From assembly GCF_932274485.2 (NCBI RefSeq), contig NC_065879.2, positions 20,076,591 through 20,140,590 on the forward strand: a stretch of DNA of 64,000 nt, given 5' to 3'. The DNA is from Patella vulgata. Lineage: Eukaryota > Mollusca > Gastropoda > Patellidae. A program made the translations under genes and the position numbers. Below are positions 11,914 to 23,510 of the stretch, in pieces (position 1 is the stretch's first letter; each line of letters starts with the position of its first letter). The notes beneath the pieces are model-generated. The model did no database searches and was not told where the DNA came from. It worked only from the letters and a program-made list of their open reading frames with translations.

Positions 11914-12060
11914 TTAAAGATACATTATGAGAGATTAGATAAAGGGTTGATTATGGTCTGGATAAGTTAATTAATGTCTAATTAATAATTTAGATAACAT
12001 TTCAGGCCTAAAGAAAGGCCTACAATAGGCAGATTTAGCTCTTGCATAATGTATGTTTAA
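11914..12060 (+). repeat. MITE C, internally deleted copy
   Basis: Begins TTAAAGATACATTATGAGAG and ends GCATAATGTATGTTTAA, with TTAA at both ends. It keeps only about 147 bp of the roughly 400-bp element; the central part is missing. Confidence 0.75.
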
Positions 12061-12129
12061 TTTGTCTCTATAGAGGCTCAGCTTCACAAACGATTTGTAA
12101 AACAGTTTATTAGTTCAATTCAAAATATA

Positions 12130-13632
12130 CTATTCAAAAAAAGTAGGGGATATTTGATTTTGGGGGCATAATACTAAAATATGCAAATGACTACGAAAAA
12201 AGTCACTATAGAACCTAACAGAAGAAACATTTCCAGTTACATGTGACGTCCAAACGCACCAATAGCTACAGCATGGAATGCAGGTGATGCTTGGGATCAT
12301 CATGGGGGTCCAACCCAAGATTTGCACGACTCTGACTTTGAATGTTACAGTCATTGTGGCATTGAATTCCAGGGTGGAAACATCAGTTTAATTGTTTTAG
12401 TGACCAGAAAACAAATTTTGATATGCGTCGGCTTACCCAAAATGAAAGGTTACGTGCCCTTGGCTTGCTACAGATCGGCACAACACAGGCGGTTGTGGCG
12501 CGGACGATGAATGTTTCTCAGTCTGTCATAAGCAGGCTATGGTCCAGATACCGTGATACACAATCTGTACAGGACAGACCACGCTCAGGTCGACAACTCA
12601 AGCCCAGGATCGATTTATCCGTACCTTGGCCTTGAGAAATCGTGTCATCACAGCAAATCAGATCAGCGCTCGTCTTCAAACAGACACTGGTGTGAGAGTG
12701 AGTGGCCAGACGATTCGGAATCGACTGCATAGGGGTCACCTTCGCGCCCGACGTCCTCGTGTGATCCCTTGTTTGAGAGATCATCACATTCAGGCAAGAC
12801 GTCGTTGGTGTAGGGATCGTCAACACTGGGATAATCGACGCTGGAGCAATGTGATGTTTTCAGATGAGTCAAGGTTCACTGTTGATTTTTTGGACAGACG
12901 TAGGAGGGTGTGGCGTCGTCGAAACGAGCGCTTCCAAGACGTTAACGACATCAGACATGATCGATTTGGGGGTGTGGGGAGGCATCACTGTTGCTGGAAG
13001 AACGGCTTTACATGTTGTTGCAGGGCGTGTTACAGGCCAGTACTCCCGGGACAACATCTTGGCAGTCCATGTTGTGCCGTTCGCACGACGTCATGGCCGC
13101 CGTTTCATCTTCCAGGATGACAACGCAAGATGTCACAGGGCCAGGATCGTTACAGGTTACCTCCAACAACAGAACATCACCACATTACCTTGGCCAGCAC
13201 TGAGTCCCGACCTCTCCCCCATCGAACATGTCTGGGACATGCTTGGACAGAGGTTACGTCAACGTCAACAACGTCCTGCCAATGTCCAAGAACTTGCTGC
13301 TGCGTTGCAACAGGAATGGGACAATCTGGACCAAAAGGACCTTAGACGTCTCATTAGGAGTATGCCACGTCGGATCAATGCTTGTTTGGCAAACAGAGGA
13401 GGATTTACCCGTTACTGACTTGGTTGTGATGCTGTGGTAACTTTGCTGTTTGACCCCGGGTATCATTTTACCCTTATAATGGTCAGTCTGTGCCTTACTT
13501 AGTCTAACGATCATTTGGAATAAATCGATGAATGTGAACTTCATTTCATTTTGTCATTTGTTTCTTCGTCAGTTTCATTAGGTGACTTTAATAACACTTA
13601 AAAATCAAATATCCCCTACTTTTTTTGAATAG
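12130..13632 (+). mobile_element. Tc1/mariner element, copy 1 (1503 bp, non-functional)
   Basis: Flanked by TA (12128-12129 and 13633-13634). The 32-bp terminal inverted repeats start CTATTCAAAAAAAGTAGG and run to GATTTT. It is almost identical to copy 2 at 28256-29782 but 24 bp shorter, because of two internal deletions in the transposase frame. The high similarity points to a recent common source. Confidence 0.93.
12423..13418 (+). pseudogene. Tc1 transposase, frame broken by two deletions
   Basis: Encodes MRRLTQNERLRALGLLQIG, an HTH region (VVARTMNVSQSVISRLWSRY), FSDESRF, QDDNARCH and SPIEHVWD. Compared with copy 2, 10 bp are lost between two CGAC repeats (near 12590) and 14 bp between two GGTG repeats (near 12972), which puts the ORF in three segments. 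The second deletion removes the GGSVMVW block. Both deletions are consistent with 4-bp microhomology joining. Confidence 0.9.
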
Positions 13633-13755
13633 TATAATAATGAATGTATTAAGATATGCGCCCGTAATGCCTTACATGGAAGTTCTTCTAATACTTGTAA
13701 TAACATTAGTTATATCTGTAACAGATACGGCGTATCTAGATACTATTTAAATAAT

Positions 13756-13880
13756 ACTAGAAGAATGCCCGGCTTCGCTCGGGGGTCATAACCCCGAAAC
13801 TTGAACTGGTAGACTAACGCCACCTGGCGTATGTTACTCCCCGGTCCGAGCTACCCCTATACCCCAAATTTCAGACTCGG
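13756..13880 (+). repeat. Short repeat (GCCCGGCTTCGCTCGGGG family), arm 1
   Basis: Starts ACTAGAAGAATGCCCGGC, contains GTAGACTAACGCCACCTGG and ends CCCCAAATTTCAGACTCGG. An inverted copy lies at 18515-18639. After it (13905-13970) come CAGACAGACAAA repeats and TATTAGTATAGAAGATAGA, which look like a repeat tail. The family is not recognised. Confidence 0.7.
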
Positions 13881-14078
13881 GGCAGACTTAGTGTAGCCAC
13901 CAACCCCGAACAGACAGACAAACAGACAGACAAACGACAGTCACAAATATTAGTATAGAAGATAGATAAAAGTAAATAAACTTTTAAACATGAATAAATA
14001 AATGAGATAATACCAACGTAAACCAGTAGCTGGTCAAATTGTAGATATGATAAATATGCGTGAGTCGCAAGAAACTTA

Positions 14079-15120
14079 CACTATAAACCTCAGAATGCCT
14101 CGTTCGGCATTTCTGTCCAAACAAGGCAAAAGTGTGTTAAAATTTTTGCCTCGATTTTGCCACGTTGTAACGAGGTAAAAAAAATGCCTCGTTTGTCTGG
14201 ATTCCAAAACGTGTTTTTTTTAAATTGGCCTGTTTTTTGAACGAGGTATTTTGTTCAGAGCGAGGCTGGGTAAAATTGCCTCATTTACTAAACGGGGTAT
14301 TTGCTATCAACAAATAGAGCCATACAAATAATGTTCGGACCATCACGTGACTAATTTCAGATCTACAAAATAGATTATTTATTTGGGACATTATATTGTT
14401 CATAGTTATGGCTTACTATACTGGATAATAAATGCTTCCCAAGCGAAATAAAACATAACAATGTCACGTGACAATATTACATATGGCGGATAAAAGCGTT
14501 CTTTGATTACATGCTTTTTGGTTTAATTATTAAATAATACGACAATCTGTATTTATGGGAAAATGAGAATGAATTTCCTCAAATCCAAAAATAGATGACT
14601 GGAATATTACATATGGCGGATAAAAGCGTTCTTTGATTACATGCATTTTGGTTTAATTATTAAAAAATGCAGCCATCTGTATTTATGGGAAAAAGAGAAT
14701 GAATTTCCTCAAATCCAAAATTAGATGACTGGAATATTTATTGAATGGAAAGTATTTATTTTTATAAACAAAGATCTTCGGATTTGCAGTGTTCTAGCTT
14801 GGGCGGATTTGTGATTTGAATCCATGTCACGGGGACAGTAAACAATTTGATTACGGTACACTATTGTAAACTTTTATAGGGTATAGGCCCTATTAATATT
14901 AGCTTCTGGTCACATCTGTATTATGATACTGCTAGTTACAATAAAATCATGCATTATAGCTATTTTTATTTATTTATTCTTGGTGCTTCAAATTCAGTTT
15001 GGTTCTTAGGGTGCATCAACATATTTACAAATATGTTTTAAAGCTTTAGGTCATTTTATTATATCTTTCTACCATAAATAATAGCCCGAATTTAAGTATA
15101 CCAAAAGTTAAAGAAATATA
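14079..15120 (+). repeat. Left inverted arm, with internal 128-bp tandem duplication
   Basis: The arm is longer than its partner mainly because the segment starting AATATTACATATGGCGGATA occurs twice (about 14472-14601 and 14602-14732). The right arm has one copy. The arm ends at CCAAAAGTTAAAGAAATAT; similarity stops there. Confidence 0.85.
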
Positions 15121-15690
15121 ATATACAGGAGGCCATAATTCTATAGAATACACATGAGGTCATACAGAAGGCCATAGTTCTATGAAATACACAGGAGGCC
15201 ATACAGACGGCCATAGTTCTATGGAATATAATTAATGCTTCTGGCTGATTGACTTTTTGACCTGGCTTATCTATGATAAAATATACCCCCACCCCCAATC
15301 ATTTGAACAGGGCATGCGTATATAAGCTGATGTGGAAAGATCCATAAGCTCTGAGATTTGCCACAAGAACTCGAGACTGCTGCACGTATACATTCAGCGG
15401 TGTTTGAGTTTACATCTATATCCAATAACTCCTCGATATACCATATATTAATATCTAACTTTTATATCCAATAACTCCACGATATACCAATTATTAATAT
15501 CTAACTTACTGCACGATGAAATATCAATTTCTAAATTCAATACATTCTTAATCAAATTGAAAACATAAACCAAAACAAAAAATTTCCAATAATATCTATC
15601 TAATATATATAATATCTACCGTGTATGTAATATCTAGCAGGTATTGCTAATATATCTAATATCTACATTGTATGTAATATTGTTAAATAA
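15121..15690. other. Gene-free AT-rich interior of the CACTA-type element
   Basis: Short local repeats only: three AGGCCATA-containing units near 15128-15225, and repeated AATATCTA strings at 15415-15670. No gene. Confidence 0.5.
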
Positions 15691-16920
15691 TAAACCTGAG
15701 ACTTGGAACTCAACAATCCAGTTGGTCAAAGAATCCAGGAGATAAGAAGAGGGGTCCGTTCCTTCCTGGCGGAAGAGAAATTTGTCGTCGACACGACTCC
15801 CCAGCCTGCTATATACGGAATGAAACCAAATGTCATCTTGCTAACAATTGTACTATTTGTTTTAGTGTAAACCACGGTTCGTCCCGTCATTATTCGGTTA
15901 CTCGAGGGGAATGGGCAAACTCAAACGAAACCAGGGATTTAGCATCGGGGATTGACGCTGGAGACGGTAAAATGACACCACAGTTGAATTTATTAACCTG
16001 GGAATCGTTACTGTCTCCAAATGACCCAGATATTGACTACATATTGCATGGCGTCCAACATGGTTTTAAAATCACAGACACACCTAATAACTTGTCAATA
16101 ACCACACATCTTCTGTGATAAATCATACTGATGTTAAGAGACAAATATTGGATGTGAATCCCCATGGTAACTATGTATTATCTGCTTTTAAACCACATGT
16201 AGTCTCCGCTTTGGGGGCTGTTAAAAATCGAACGGGAAGGTGCGTCTCATTCACGACGCCAGCCTACCAGTTGATATTTCCTTAAATAGCCTTGTCAATG
16301 ACAAAACCTGCTCTTATATGACCCTCAATACTGCCTGTAAATTGATTAAAGAAAACAACTTTTTGGCAAAAATTGACTTATCATGTGTCTTACTATGTGC
16401 CTAAAGAAGTGTCCAGATTCACCCATCGGATTCTTTGTTGACTGGTTTGAGGTGGAAATTATCTGGAGACACTCGCCTTTCGGTTCTTCAAAAAGCCCCC
16501 AAATTTTTCAAACGCTGAACAGCGCTGTTTATCGTATCTTAAGTGAGCGTTTTGGTGTGACTGTAATTGCCTATTTGGACAACATGGGTATAGTGGAACA
16601 TTGCGCTACTGTAAACTATTGAAATTCTGGGCTGTCTTGACTTTAGTGTTAATTATTACAAAGTAGAAGGAACTAGTCAGAAATTGATCTTTCTTGGTGT
16701 CTCCATTGACACTATTCATCTTACCCGTACCTTGTGCGCTTTTAAGACCTAGCTCACTTAATTTCCAGGACAGAAACGAGCATCTAAAAAGCAACTAGAG
16801 TAGCTTACAGGGAGTCGAGTGGTACAAGGTGGGCGAACTTTTCTTAGGCACTTGATAGATTCTAACAATCTCTTAACAATAACTGCTCCCCTTAGGACAA
16901 CGTAATTCAAATACAGTAAT
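15691..16920 (+). mobile_element. DIRS-like retroelement fossil (partial)
   Basis: A partial, old copy inside the CACTA-type element. Parts seen on + are an upstream segment with LLTWESLLSPNDPDIDYIL, an RT core with SPFGSSKSPQIF and VIAYLDNM, and a downstream segment with VVQGGRTFLRHLID, the order typical of DIRS/Ty3-type RT and connection regions. The terminal parts are not seen. It is clearly broken, with several breaks over about 1.2 kb. It could instead be a Ty3-like element; DIRS is preferred from the RGGRTFLRHLID-type block. Confidence 0.7.
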
Positions 16921-17444
16921 GAGTTTAATAAATACCGATTTAATTTTTCTTTTTTGTATAATTAATATTTTACTTCAATTGGATGAAAACTGATCAGGGA
17001 ACAGACATAGACTGTAATCACCCTAGATAAGAGACCTTATCTCTCAACCCTCCATCAGTATATCTCAACGTTTTTAGCTACGTCCTCGTGGCTAGTATCA
17101 CACCTCTTTTCATACAAAGAATATTAGGCTGGTAGGAGAACTTTGGATTTACGTGAGCTTGGGAAAAATCTGAAACAAATGATTCTTGCTTTTATGAAAG
17201 GTCTATTTGGGTACAACTTCGTGGAAAAAATCCACCAAAATCGGCGCTCGGCAAAAAAAAAGTTACAGGCGTTCCGGTTTTCGTACTCCATCTTTGTGGA
17301 AGTTTTACAAATTTTTCGTCACTTTTTTCGGCATGCTGAGAACTTGTTCCCCCCCCCCCTTCAATCTGTATCATTACATCCCACCATAGGCTGACCAGAT
17401 ATTAAGCCCACATAATTGACTCTTCCCCGGCTTGTCTCGAGAGT
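16921..17444. other. Gene-free stretch with poly-C run
   Basis: The frames overlapping here (17143-17394 +, 17192-17374 -) show no recognised motif. A poly-C run lies at about 17350. Confidence 0.4.
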
Positions 17445-17590
17445 TGGGAGCTGCGGTGGATCAGTAAACGTAAAAGAGCCCTTGGCAACTGGAATTGGAA
17501 ATAAGGGGAGACGGTAGCACCACGTTCCCCCGTGACGCTGCATGACGCATGCACGTCTTCATTAGTCCAGACGTTAAACCACATTTCCAT
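17445..17590 (+). repeat. SINE A, internally deleted fragment
   Basis: Contains GCTGCGGTGGATCAGTAA (decayed head), ACGTAAAAGAGCCCTTGGCA (middle block) and GTCTTCATTAGTCCAGACG then TTAAACCACATTTCC (tail). Confidence 0.65.
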
Positions 17591-17596
17591 ATTGGG

Positions 17597-17727
17597 ATTG
17601 GCGGTTCGCCTACTCCACGACTAATTGAGATTGGCGGTTCGCCTACTCCACGACTTATTGAGATTGACGATTCGCCTTCTCCACGACTAATTGAAATTGG
17701 CGGTTCGCTTATTCCACGACTAATTTT
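17597..17727 (+). repeat. 36-bp minisatellite, about four units
   Basis: Unit contains TTGGCGGTTCGCCTACTCC then ACGACTAATTGAGA. Because 36 is a multiple of three, the array stays open in one frame (IGGSPTPRLIE-type repeats). I do not take it as coding. Confidence 0.85.
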
Positions 17728-17978
17728 GAGTGTCGGGTGACCAACCTATACGAAAGCTGGTCAAAAGGCAACAACAAACAATGCTATTATCCCTTTAGTT
17801 GAGGCTCATGAATTTTGATAACTTTATAAACTATAGGCTAATAGTGAATCATCAAAATACGTCTTAACAACATTCTATAAGTCAATCCACGAACACACCC
17901 AATTTCAATATTTGCGTGTTGACCTTTAACATCACACTTAGATCCTATACGCTTCGTGTCTTACAGTCAATACATGTC

Positions 17979-18125
17979 ATGAAGAACTCTTTAGACATAA
18001 TTTCTTTTATAATACTTTACTCGTTTCTATTGAGTTGTTTAGCAGAAGAAACCCATGACAACAATATGTTGAGACGACTACATAACAGAATAGGACGATT
18101 CAATGTTATCAAAATGACACAATGA
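17979..18125 (+). CDS. Possible 48-aa secreted peptide
   Basis: The ATG opens MKNSLDIISFIILYSF then LLSCLA, a plausible signal peptide, followed by EETHDNNMLRRLHNRIGRF and NVIKMTQ. The remainder is basic, with an RR site. A TTACAG acceptor-like site lies 13 bp before the ATG and AATAAA at about 18217. It sits inside the CACTA-type element, so it could be a chance frame. No family is recognised. Confidence 0.3.
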   Translation: MKNSLDIISFIILYSFLLSCLAEETHDNNMLRRLHNRIGRFNVIKMTQ

Positions 18126-18514
18126 TAATTTTAATTTTATTACCAACCCTTTCACAATATTTGAATGAAATATCTCACACGGAGTGTTAATCTGTTTTCA
18201 GTTTCTATTCCAATTCAATAAAGCATTTAAAACATTTAATACATGTCTTGGCTTGATTCATTATTTACAATTTATTACGTTAATCGTGTATTTTATATAA
18301 AACAGTTCAAGAGATCAAAACTTTTCCAAATTTATACATTCAACATTACACGTAGACCTAAATGTATTTTTCAAATACGTGTATAAACATTTATATGAAA
18401 TATATTATAAACAGATATGCTATGACCAGAGTTGCCATTACCTTTGTTATTCGACTGAAAAACTCCTGTCATTCACTCTGTCGTTCGACTGATCCATCAT
18501 CCACGTTGTCATTT
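18126..18514. other. Gene-free AT-rich interval
   Basis: No recognisable gene or repeat end. A possible polyadenylation signal AATAAA near 18217 follows the small ORF. Confidence 0.4.
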
Positions 18515-18639
18515 CCGAGTCTGAAATTTGGGGTATATGGGTAGCTCGGACCGGGGAGTAACATAGGCCAGGTGGCGTTAGTCTACCACTTCCGGTTTCG
18601 GAGTTATGACCCCCGAGCGAAGCCGGGCATTCTTCTAGT
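18515..18639 (-). repeat. Short repeat (GCCCGGCTTCGCTCGGGG family), arm 2
   Basis: Inverted copy of 13756-13880, ending ...CGGGCATTCTTCTAGT. The partner lies just outside the left end of the CACTA-type element and this copy lies inside it, so these are separate insertions rather than ends of one element. Confidence 0.7.
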
Positions 18640-18842
18640 ATATAAATAAATATATAAATAAATCATCTTCATGGTCATCATCATCGTCATCATCACTATT
18701 TAACACCAATCATCGTCGCCTGACAATTACCTTATCTATTCAAAGCGCTTGTTTAGTTTTAAATACTTGTGAACTTTACTAAAACTCACTTTGTTGAACG
18801 GGTTACTTTCGTTGGTATAGGAACGCTTTTGTATTTATGGAT

Positions 18843-19127
18843 TTAAATGGGAGGGTATTTAATGTTGAGATACCCCTGAGACGAATAATTTGGGCAGTGC
18901 AGAAAATAATGGTCGCTATCTTCTTGAGTATGACCACAACTGCATGTCGGGTTATGTGAAATATGCATTAAAAATCTATGGAAGTTTAGAGCACTTTTAC
19001 AATTACGAAGTCTGGAATGTATAATCTGAAATTTACGTTCTCCATAGTAACATCTTACTGACATCAATAAATACAAAAATATGACTATGTTGAAAGTCGA
19101 CAAGACGGTATACAAGCCAAAATGCAA
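18843..19127 (-). pseudogene. Non-LTR retrotransposon (LINE) C-terminal fragment
   Basis: On -, the frame contains YYGERKFQIIHSRLRN, SALNFHRFLMHISHNPTC and CGHTQEDSDHYFLHCPNY. The C-x-C-G-x(n)-H-x(3)-HCP pattern is the C-terminal zinc-knuckle-like block found downstream of RT in many animal LINEs. No RT domain is present nearby, so this is a short truncated piece, about 60 recognisable residues. Confidence 0.75.
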
Positions 19128-19225
19128 GTCGAAAATAAGAAATTAGGAAAAATACGAGGGGCGCTATTATCGCAGTGTATTATTTCTTAATTTCCTATTT
19201 TCGAGTCGATTTTGGCCTCACATTT
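19115..19225. repeat. Imperfect hairpin
   Basis: GCCAAAATGCAAGTCGAAAA near 19117 pairs with the inverted TTTTCGAGTCGATTTTGGC near 19198-19216, with AGGGGCGCTATTATCGCAGTG in the loop. No target duplication is identified. Confidence 0.5.
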
Positions 19226-20280
19226 TGTCGTAACTGCTACTTTTCGACTTTCGTGTTTTGGAGGGCGAAAAGTAGAAATTAAGAATGGTAGGCTTCTATA
19301 GTTAGGCGTTGGTATATATGACTGTATACTTGACACATGAACGACCTGAATGGCTGAATGGCCGGTAACCAAATATGTTATTGTGAGTGTTAAACGACAT
19401 CGTAATTATTTTATATTTTGCAAAAAAAAAACAAACAACAAAAAACAAAACAAAAAAACACAAGCCGTGATTGCCATTACTACAATACGGATTACTAAAT
19501 ATACTTTGTGTCCAATTTTATATTTTAATACTGAAGACAGGCCCGGACTATAAATGAACAAGGCGGATCCTTTTGGCTTATATTGTGCAATTAGTGCAAC
19601 GTGTTACAGTTGAAAGTTCCAAAGCATTTTCACATTCCATGTCCGATAAATTTAATCATCATGCAACTACTGATTGGTGGGTCGTCGAAACATTTAGATG
19701 CATACATCACAACACCGTGGTTTAGACAACTTGCAATTGAACTAGTTTTATTGTTGTACACATAATGCAAGAAACTGTGTTATTTCACAGCTGAATTGTA
19801 TGGTAAGAACCGTAGAACCACCTTGTAGGGAATAACTTTTAAACTTTAACACCCTATACACACTCTGACAGCGGCATCGTTGACCCACACTCACTTAACC
19901 TTAATCCAAACTTTAAATCTTTCAACGGTTTAACAAGAAGGTGCTAAATATTTCCATTTAAATAAATACAAAAAGCAATTCGAAAAATAAACTATAAGTA
20001 AAGGAACCATCTCGGTGAATAAAGCTATTAATATGCCGTTAACCCGTGAGGCAAACCGAATGGTGTTTTATAGTAAATTAGACGAATAAAACATATAACG
20101 TTGCCATCTCGACCCTGATGCCCATGAACACAAATGACGAGTTTAAGACAAACCAATGGCGGAATGGAATTGATTAATGAAATAAAATATTTATTATGTC
20201 TGGTTAGACTTTAGCCTAAAAAAAACATGCGCGCTGATTACAATTTTGGCTGTCATATATGAATGGCTCAAAAACTGGTT
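19226..20280. other. Gene-free interior of the CACTA-type element
   Basis: A-rich run near 19423-19460 (CAAAAAAAAAACAAACAAC-like), otherwise no motif. No transposase-like frame on either strand. Confidence 0.5.
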
Positions 20281-21191
20281 ATATTTCTTTAACTTTTGGT
20301 ATACTTAAATTCGGGCTATTATTTATGGTAGAAAGATATAATAAAATGACCTAAAGCTTTAAAACATATTTTTAAATATGTTGATGTACCCTAAATTGAA
20401 TTTGAAGCACCAAGGATAAATAAATAAAAATAGCTATAATGCATGATTTTACGTTTTGCTGTATTGGAAAAAAACATATCAGTAACGCTTTTTCAACAAG
20501 CAATTGTAGAGCGTCAAATCACAATGTTATTGTACTGTTTTAAACTGTAATTGTATTCATTCATGTAAAACATTACAATTTTATAATAAAATGTATAAAA
20601 CACCGAGTTCGAGATTCAAATCACAAATCCGCCCAGTCATCTAGATTTGGATTTGGGGAAATTCATTCCCCATTTCCCATAAATACAGATTGCCGTATTA
20701 TTTAATAATCAAACCAAACAGCATGTATTATGTAATCAAAGAACGCTTGTATCCGCCATATGTAATATTGTCACGTGACATTGTTATGTTTTGTTTCGCT
20801 TGGGAAGCATTTATTATACACAATAGAACTCCAGTGTAGTAAGCCATAACTATGAACAATATCATGTCCCAAATAAATAATCTAATTTGTAGATCTGCAA
20901 TTGGTCACATGATGGTCCGAACATTATTTGTATGGCTCTATTTGTTGACAGCAAATACCGCTAATAATTATCTTGGATAAAATACCTCGTTTAATAAACG
21001 ATGCAATTTTACCCAGCCTCGCTCTGAACAAAATAGCTCGTTCCAAAAACAGGGCGATTTAAAAAACCACGTCTTGGAACTCCAGACAAACGAGGCATTT
21101 TTTTACCTCGTTACAACGTGGCAAAAATTTTGACACGTTTTTGCCTCGTTTGGACAAAAATGCCGAACGAGGCATTCTGAGGTTTATAGTG
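20281..21191 (-). repeat. Right inverted arm of the CACTA-type element
   Basis: Reverse complement of 14079-15120 with scattered differences, single copy of the internally duplicated segment, and a local insertion near 20455-20600. Ends GGTTTATAGTG. Confidence 0.85.
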
Positions 21192-21194
21192 TTA

Positions 21195-22114
21195 CTCACA
21201 TAAAAAAAGATCTTAATGAAATAATTACTTATTTATGCATTGACTAAATATATTTTTATATGTTGTAAATATTGTAAAGAAGTGTATACTAATGATAAAT
21301 GTGAAATAAAAATAAATAACAGACCCCTCAGGCACACCCATTAAAGACAAGACAAAATTCATGTATTCATATCTTTCGACAAGAAACTGGAAATAATTGA
21401 TGATTACCGATTAGACCGGAGGCTCAGTGCGTTGGGGGGGGGGGGGCATCAAATGGGCAGAAAAAACCAGACCCGACTTTTCTAGAGTAAAATTTTGAAT
21501 AGAATACGATGCCGAGTGGTAATCAGTCCGCCGTTGGGGTGTTTTCGAGAGATTCGGGGTCAAAGGTAAAATGTGGTCATTTGCACTGAAAATGAATGCG
21601 CAGCCATTCTTGTACCATGAAAACATGCTGTGATTCCGGAGGCCAAAAGGTCAAATTTTCCGTTTTTGCACTAGGAAGATTTAAAGCAATAAAATGTCGG
21701 CGTTAAATATAAAAACTAAAGCGAAACCTGTTCTAATTAATAAAAGTAACATTTAAAACTTATCTTTAGGTGGTCTTAGCACCGTACATTTACTTTAGAA
21801 CGTCGAAAAAATCTTGCATAACAGAACCAAAACACTTCGAAACCTGTTTCAAAAATACGTAAAAACTGTCAAACCGAAATCTCCCCGATTTATTTTAACA
21901 ACGATTGTTATACATAATGAAACTAGTTGTCCGAAAAACAATTGAATAGTTTCATGGTTGGGTCTGGTTTTGTGCCCATTTGATAGACACCCCTCCGCAC
22001 TGAGCCCCCAGACTAGATACGTGTCAATTTCATTGGATACTCACATGTTATTTCGTCACGAGCATAATTTAGTAATTTGTTATTGGATGAAAAGTAGGCG
22101 GAATACCTTTCATA
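21195..22114. other. Gene-free stretch
   Basis: Poly-G run at about 21435-21447. Frames at 21411-21626 (-) and 21958-22263 (+) have no recognised motif. Confidence 0.45.
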
Positions 22115-22262
22115 GCACACTGCACGGTATATACCGTTCTTCAATATCCCGGTTGGTGCAGGAAAGTAGGCAGTTAAACCTTATTGCATTTACAAGCTGG
22201 AGGCCCCGTGTTCGATCCCTGCGTTGGCCGAGAACATTCATCGGGATTTATGGTGGTGTATA
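22115..22262 (+). repeat. SINE A scraps, rearranged
   Basis: A tail-side piece (CATAGCACACTGCACGGTAT ... GTAGGCAGTTAAACC) precedes a head-side piece (GTGTTCGATCCCTGCGTTGG then CCGAGAACATTCATCGGGA). This is the reverse of their order in an intact copy. Confidence 0.65.
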
Positions 22263-23299
22263 GTTTTATTTATAATCTAATGACGGCGCTGAATCTCGCA
22301 AGCATTTTATGACTCAATACAGTTAGATGTGTGGCTTTTCGAGGCGGGGGATTGTTGGACCTAACTTGTGTGGGGTGAACATTCACCCCCTCCCTCCCCC
22401 CTCTCTCTCTCTCGTTGCTGATAGTTCGCAATAAGATAAACCTTTCAAAAACTTTTAAAATGCCTTGAAGACGATGTCGTGGGGATAAGTGGTGATGTAG
22501 TGGCTCAATGTATAACACGCTAGTGGTAGGGTGACCCACCATAAATAAATATCTCCATATATCTCGACAATTTCGCCACAATATTTATATATATGCCAAG
22601 CCTCAAATCAGTTTCACACAATTATAGTCACTAAATAAACGATCATGTTGTACTTAATAAGCTATGATCATTAATCATCTATAAATAATAGACTGAAAAC
22701 TGGTTCCATGTGTCGTCCATAACATCCAGACACTTTTGAGTAAAAGATAGGTTACGTGCCCTTGTTTTGAAATTAGTCTCGCTTAACCAGTCTATCGACC
22801 ATTCTAGGGCTAATTGACAAGTCGGGATAATCAAGACTACTTTTTTACGAAACATAACAGAAAGCTAGAACAAGAAATTGAATTTAGAAATGAGCACGTT
22901 AGCTAGCTCAACAATTGTTTTAAGAAGCTTGTAAAAGTAAAATGAAACTACTGCTAGTATCATGTTCCTGTCTAACCTGAGTGTTTCAGAGATATTATTT
23001 GTACTAAACCAAAAGATGCCGCTCTTAACGGTACAGTTAATGATAAAGCGATTTAAAAAATGAAACGAACGTAATTTCTAAATCTGCTGTAATAACCAAG
23101 AAGCTTAATTTTACTGCTATTCAAAATCGTCGACAATAAATTTTTTACGGCTGTAATAGTTGATAGATTTGTAGAGAATTGCACGTGCCATGGCTATTTA
23201 TAGTATCATACTGTCAGAAAGTTGGCCTCGACACGACGAATGTGCACGCTTCAGTGGTAGTCTCGAACTATCAGCGGTTGACTGTATTTCTGTAGGTGC
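22263..23299. other. Gene-free stretch with CT-rich tract
   Basis: TC-rich tract near 22385-22415. No gene is recognised. Confidence 0.45.
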
Positions 23300-23510
23300 A
23301 TGGGTCACCCTACTAGTGGAAAGGGACAGCGTCTAGTCGTTCCGATCGTATAGAATGCCGAAACCCAGTGTAGTCGTTGGCGAAACATTGACAGCTGGAA
23401 TATGTTGGTCAAAACGTCGCTGTTCGGACATAGCTTCTCTCATAGTACACTGCATGACGTATGCTCGTCTTCGTTACCCCGATTAATACAGGAAAGTGCG
23501 TTAAACCCTG
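23300..23510 (+). repeat. SINE A, old copy
   Basis: GACAGCGTCTAGTCGTTCCG, CTCATAGTACACTGCATGAC, TGCTCGTCTTCGTTACCC and a tail GTGCGTTAAACCCTG are recognisable in family order. The middle is diverged. Confidence 0.6.

Larger units (their letters stand above)
14079..21191. mobile_element. 7.1-kb element with CACTA...TAGTG ends and 1-kb inverted arms
   Basis: Left end CACTATAAACC at 14079, right end GGTTTATAGTG at 21191, flanked by TTA on both sides (14076-14078 and 21192-21194). CACTA termini with a 3-bp target duplication are the hallmark of the EnSpm/CACTA superfamily. Arms 14079-15120 and 20281-21191 are inverted copies, unusually long for CACTA. The interior (15121-20280) has no recognisable transposase, but holds a DIRS-like fossil, a 36-bp minisatellite, a LINE fragment and a possible secreted-peptide ORF. 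It looks non-autonomous and loaded with other insertions. Confidence 0.75.

Noticed and set aside
12518-13544. Multiple overlapping frames on both strands
   Set aside because: Shadows of the Tc1 transposase sequence, repeated in mirror form at copy 2.
13756-18639. The inverted GCCCGGCTTCGCTCGGGG repeats as ends of a single 4.9-kb element
   Set aside because: One copy lies outside and one inside the CACTA-type element, whose own ends and TTA duplication are better supported.
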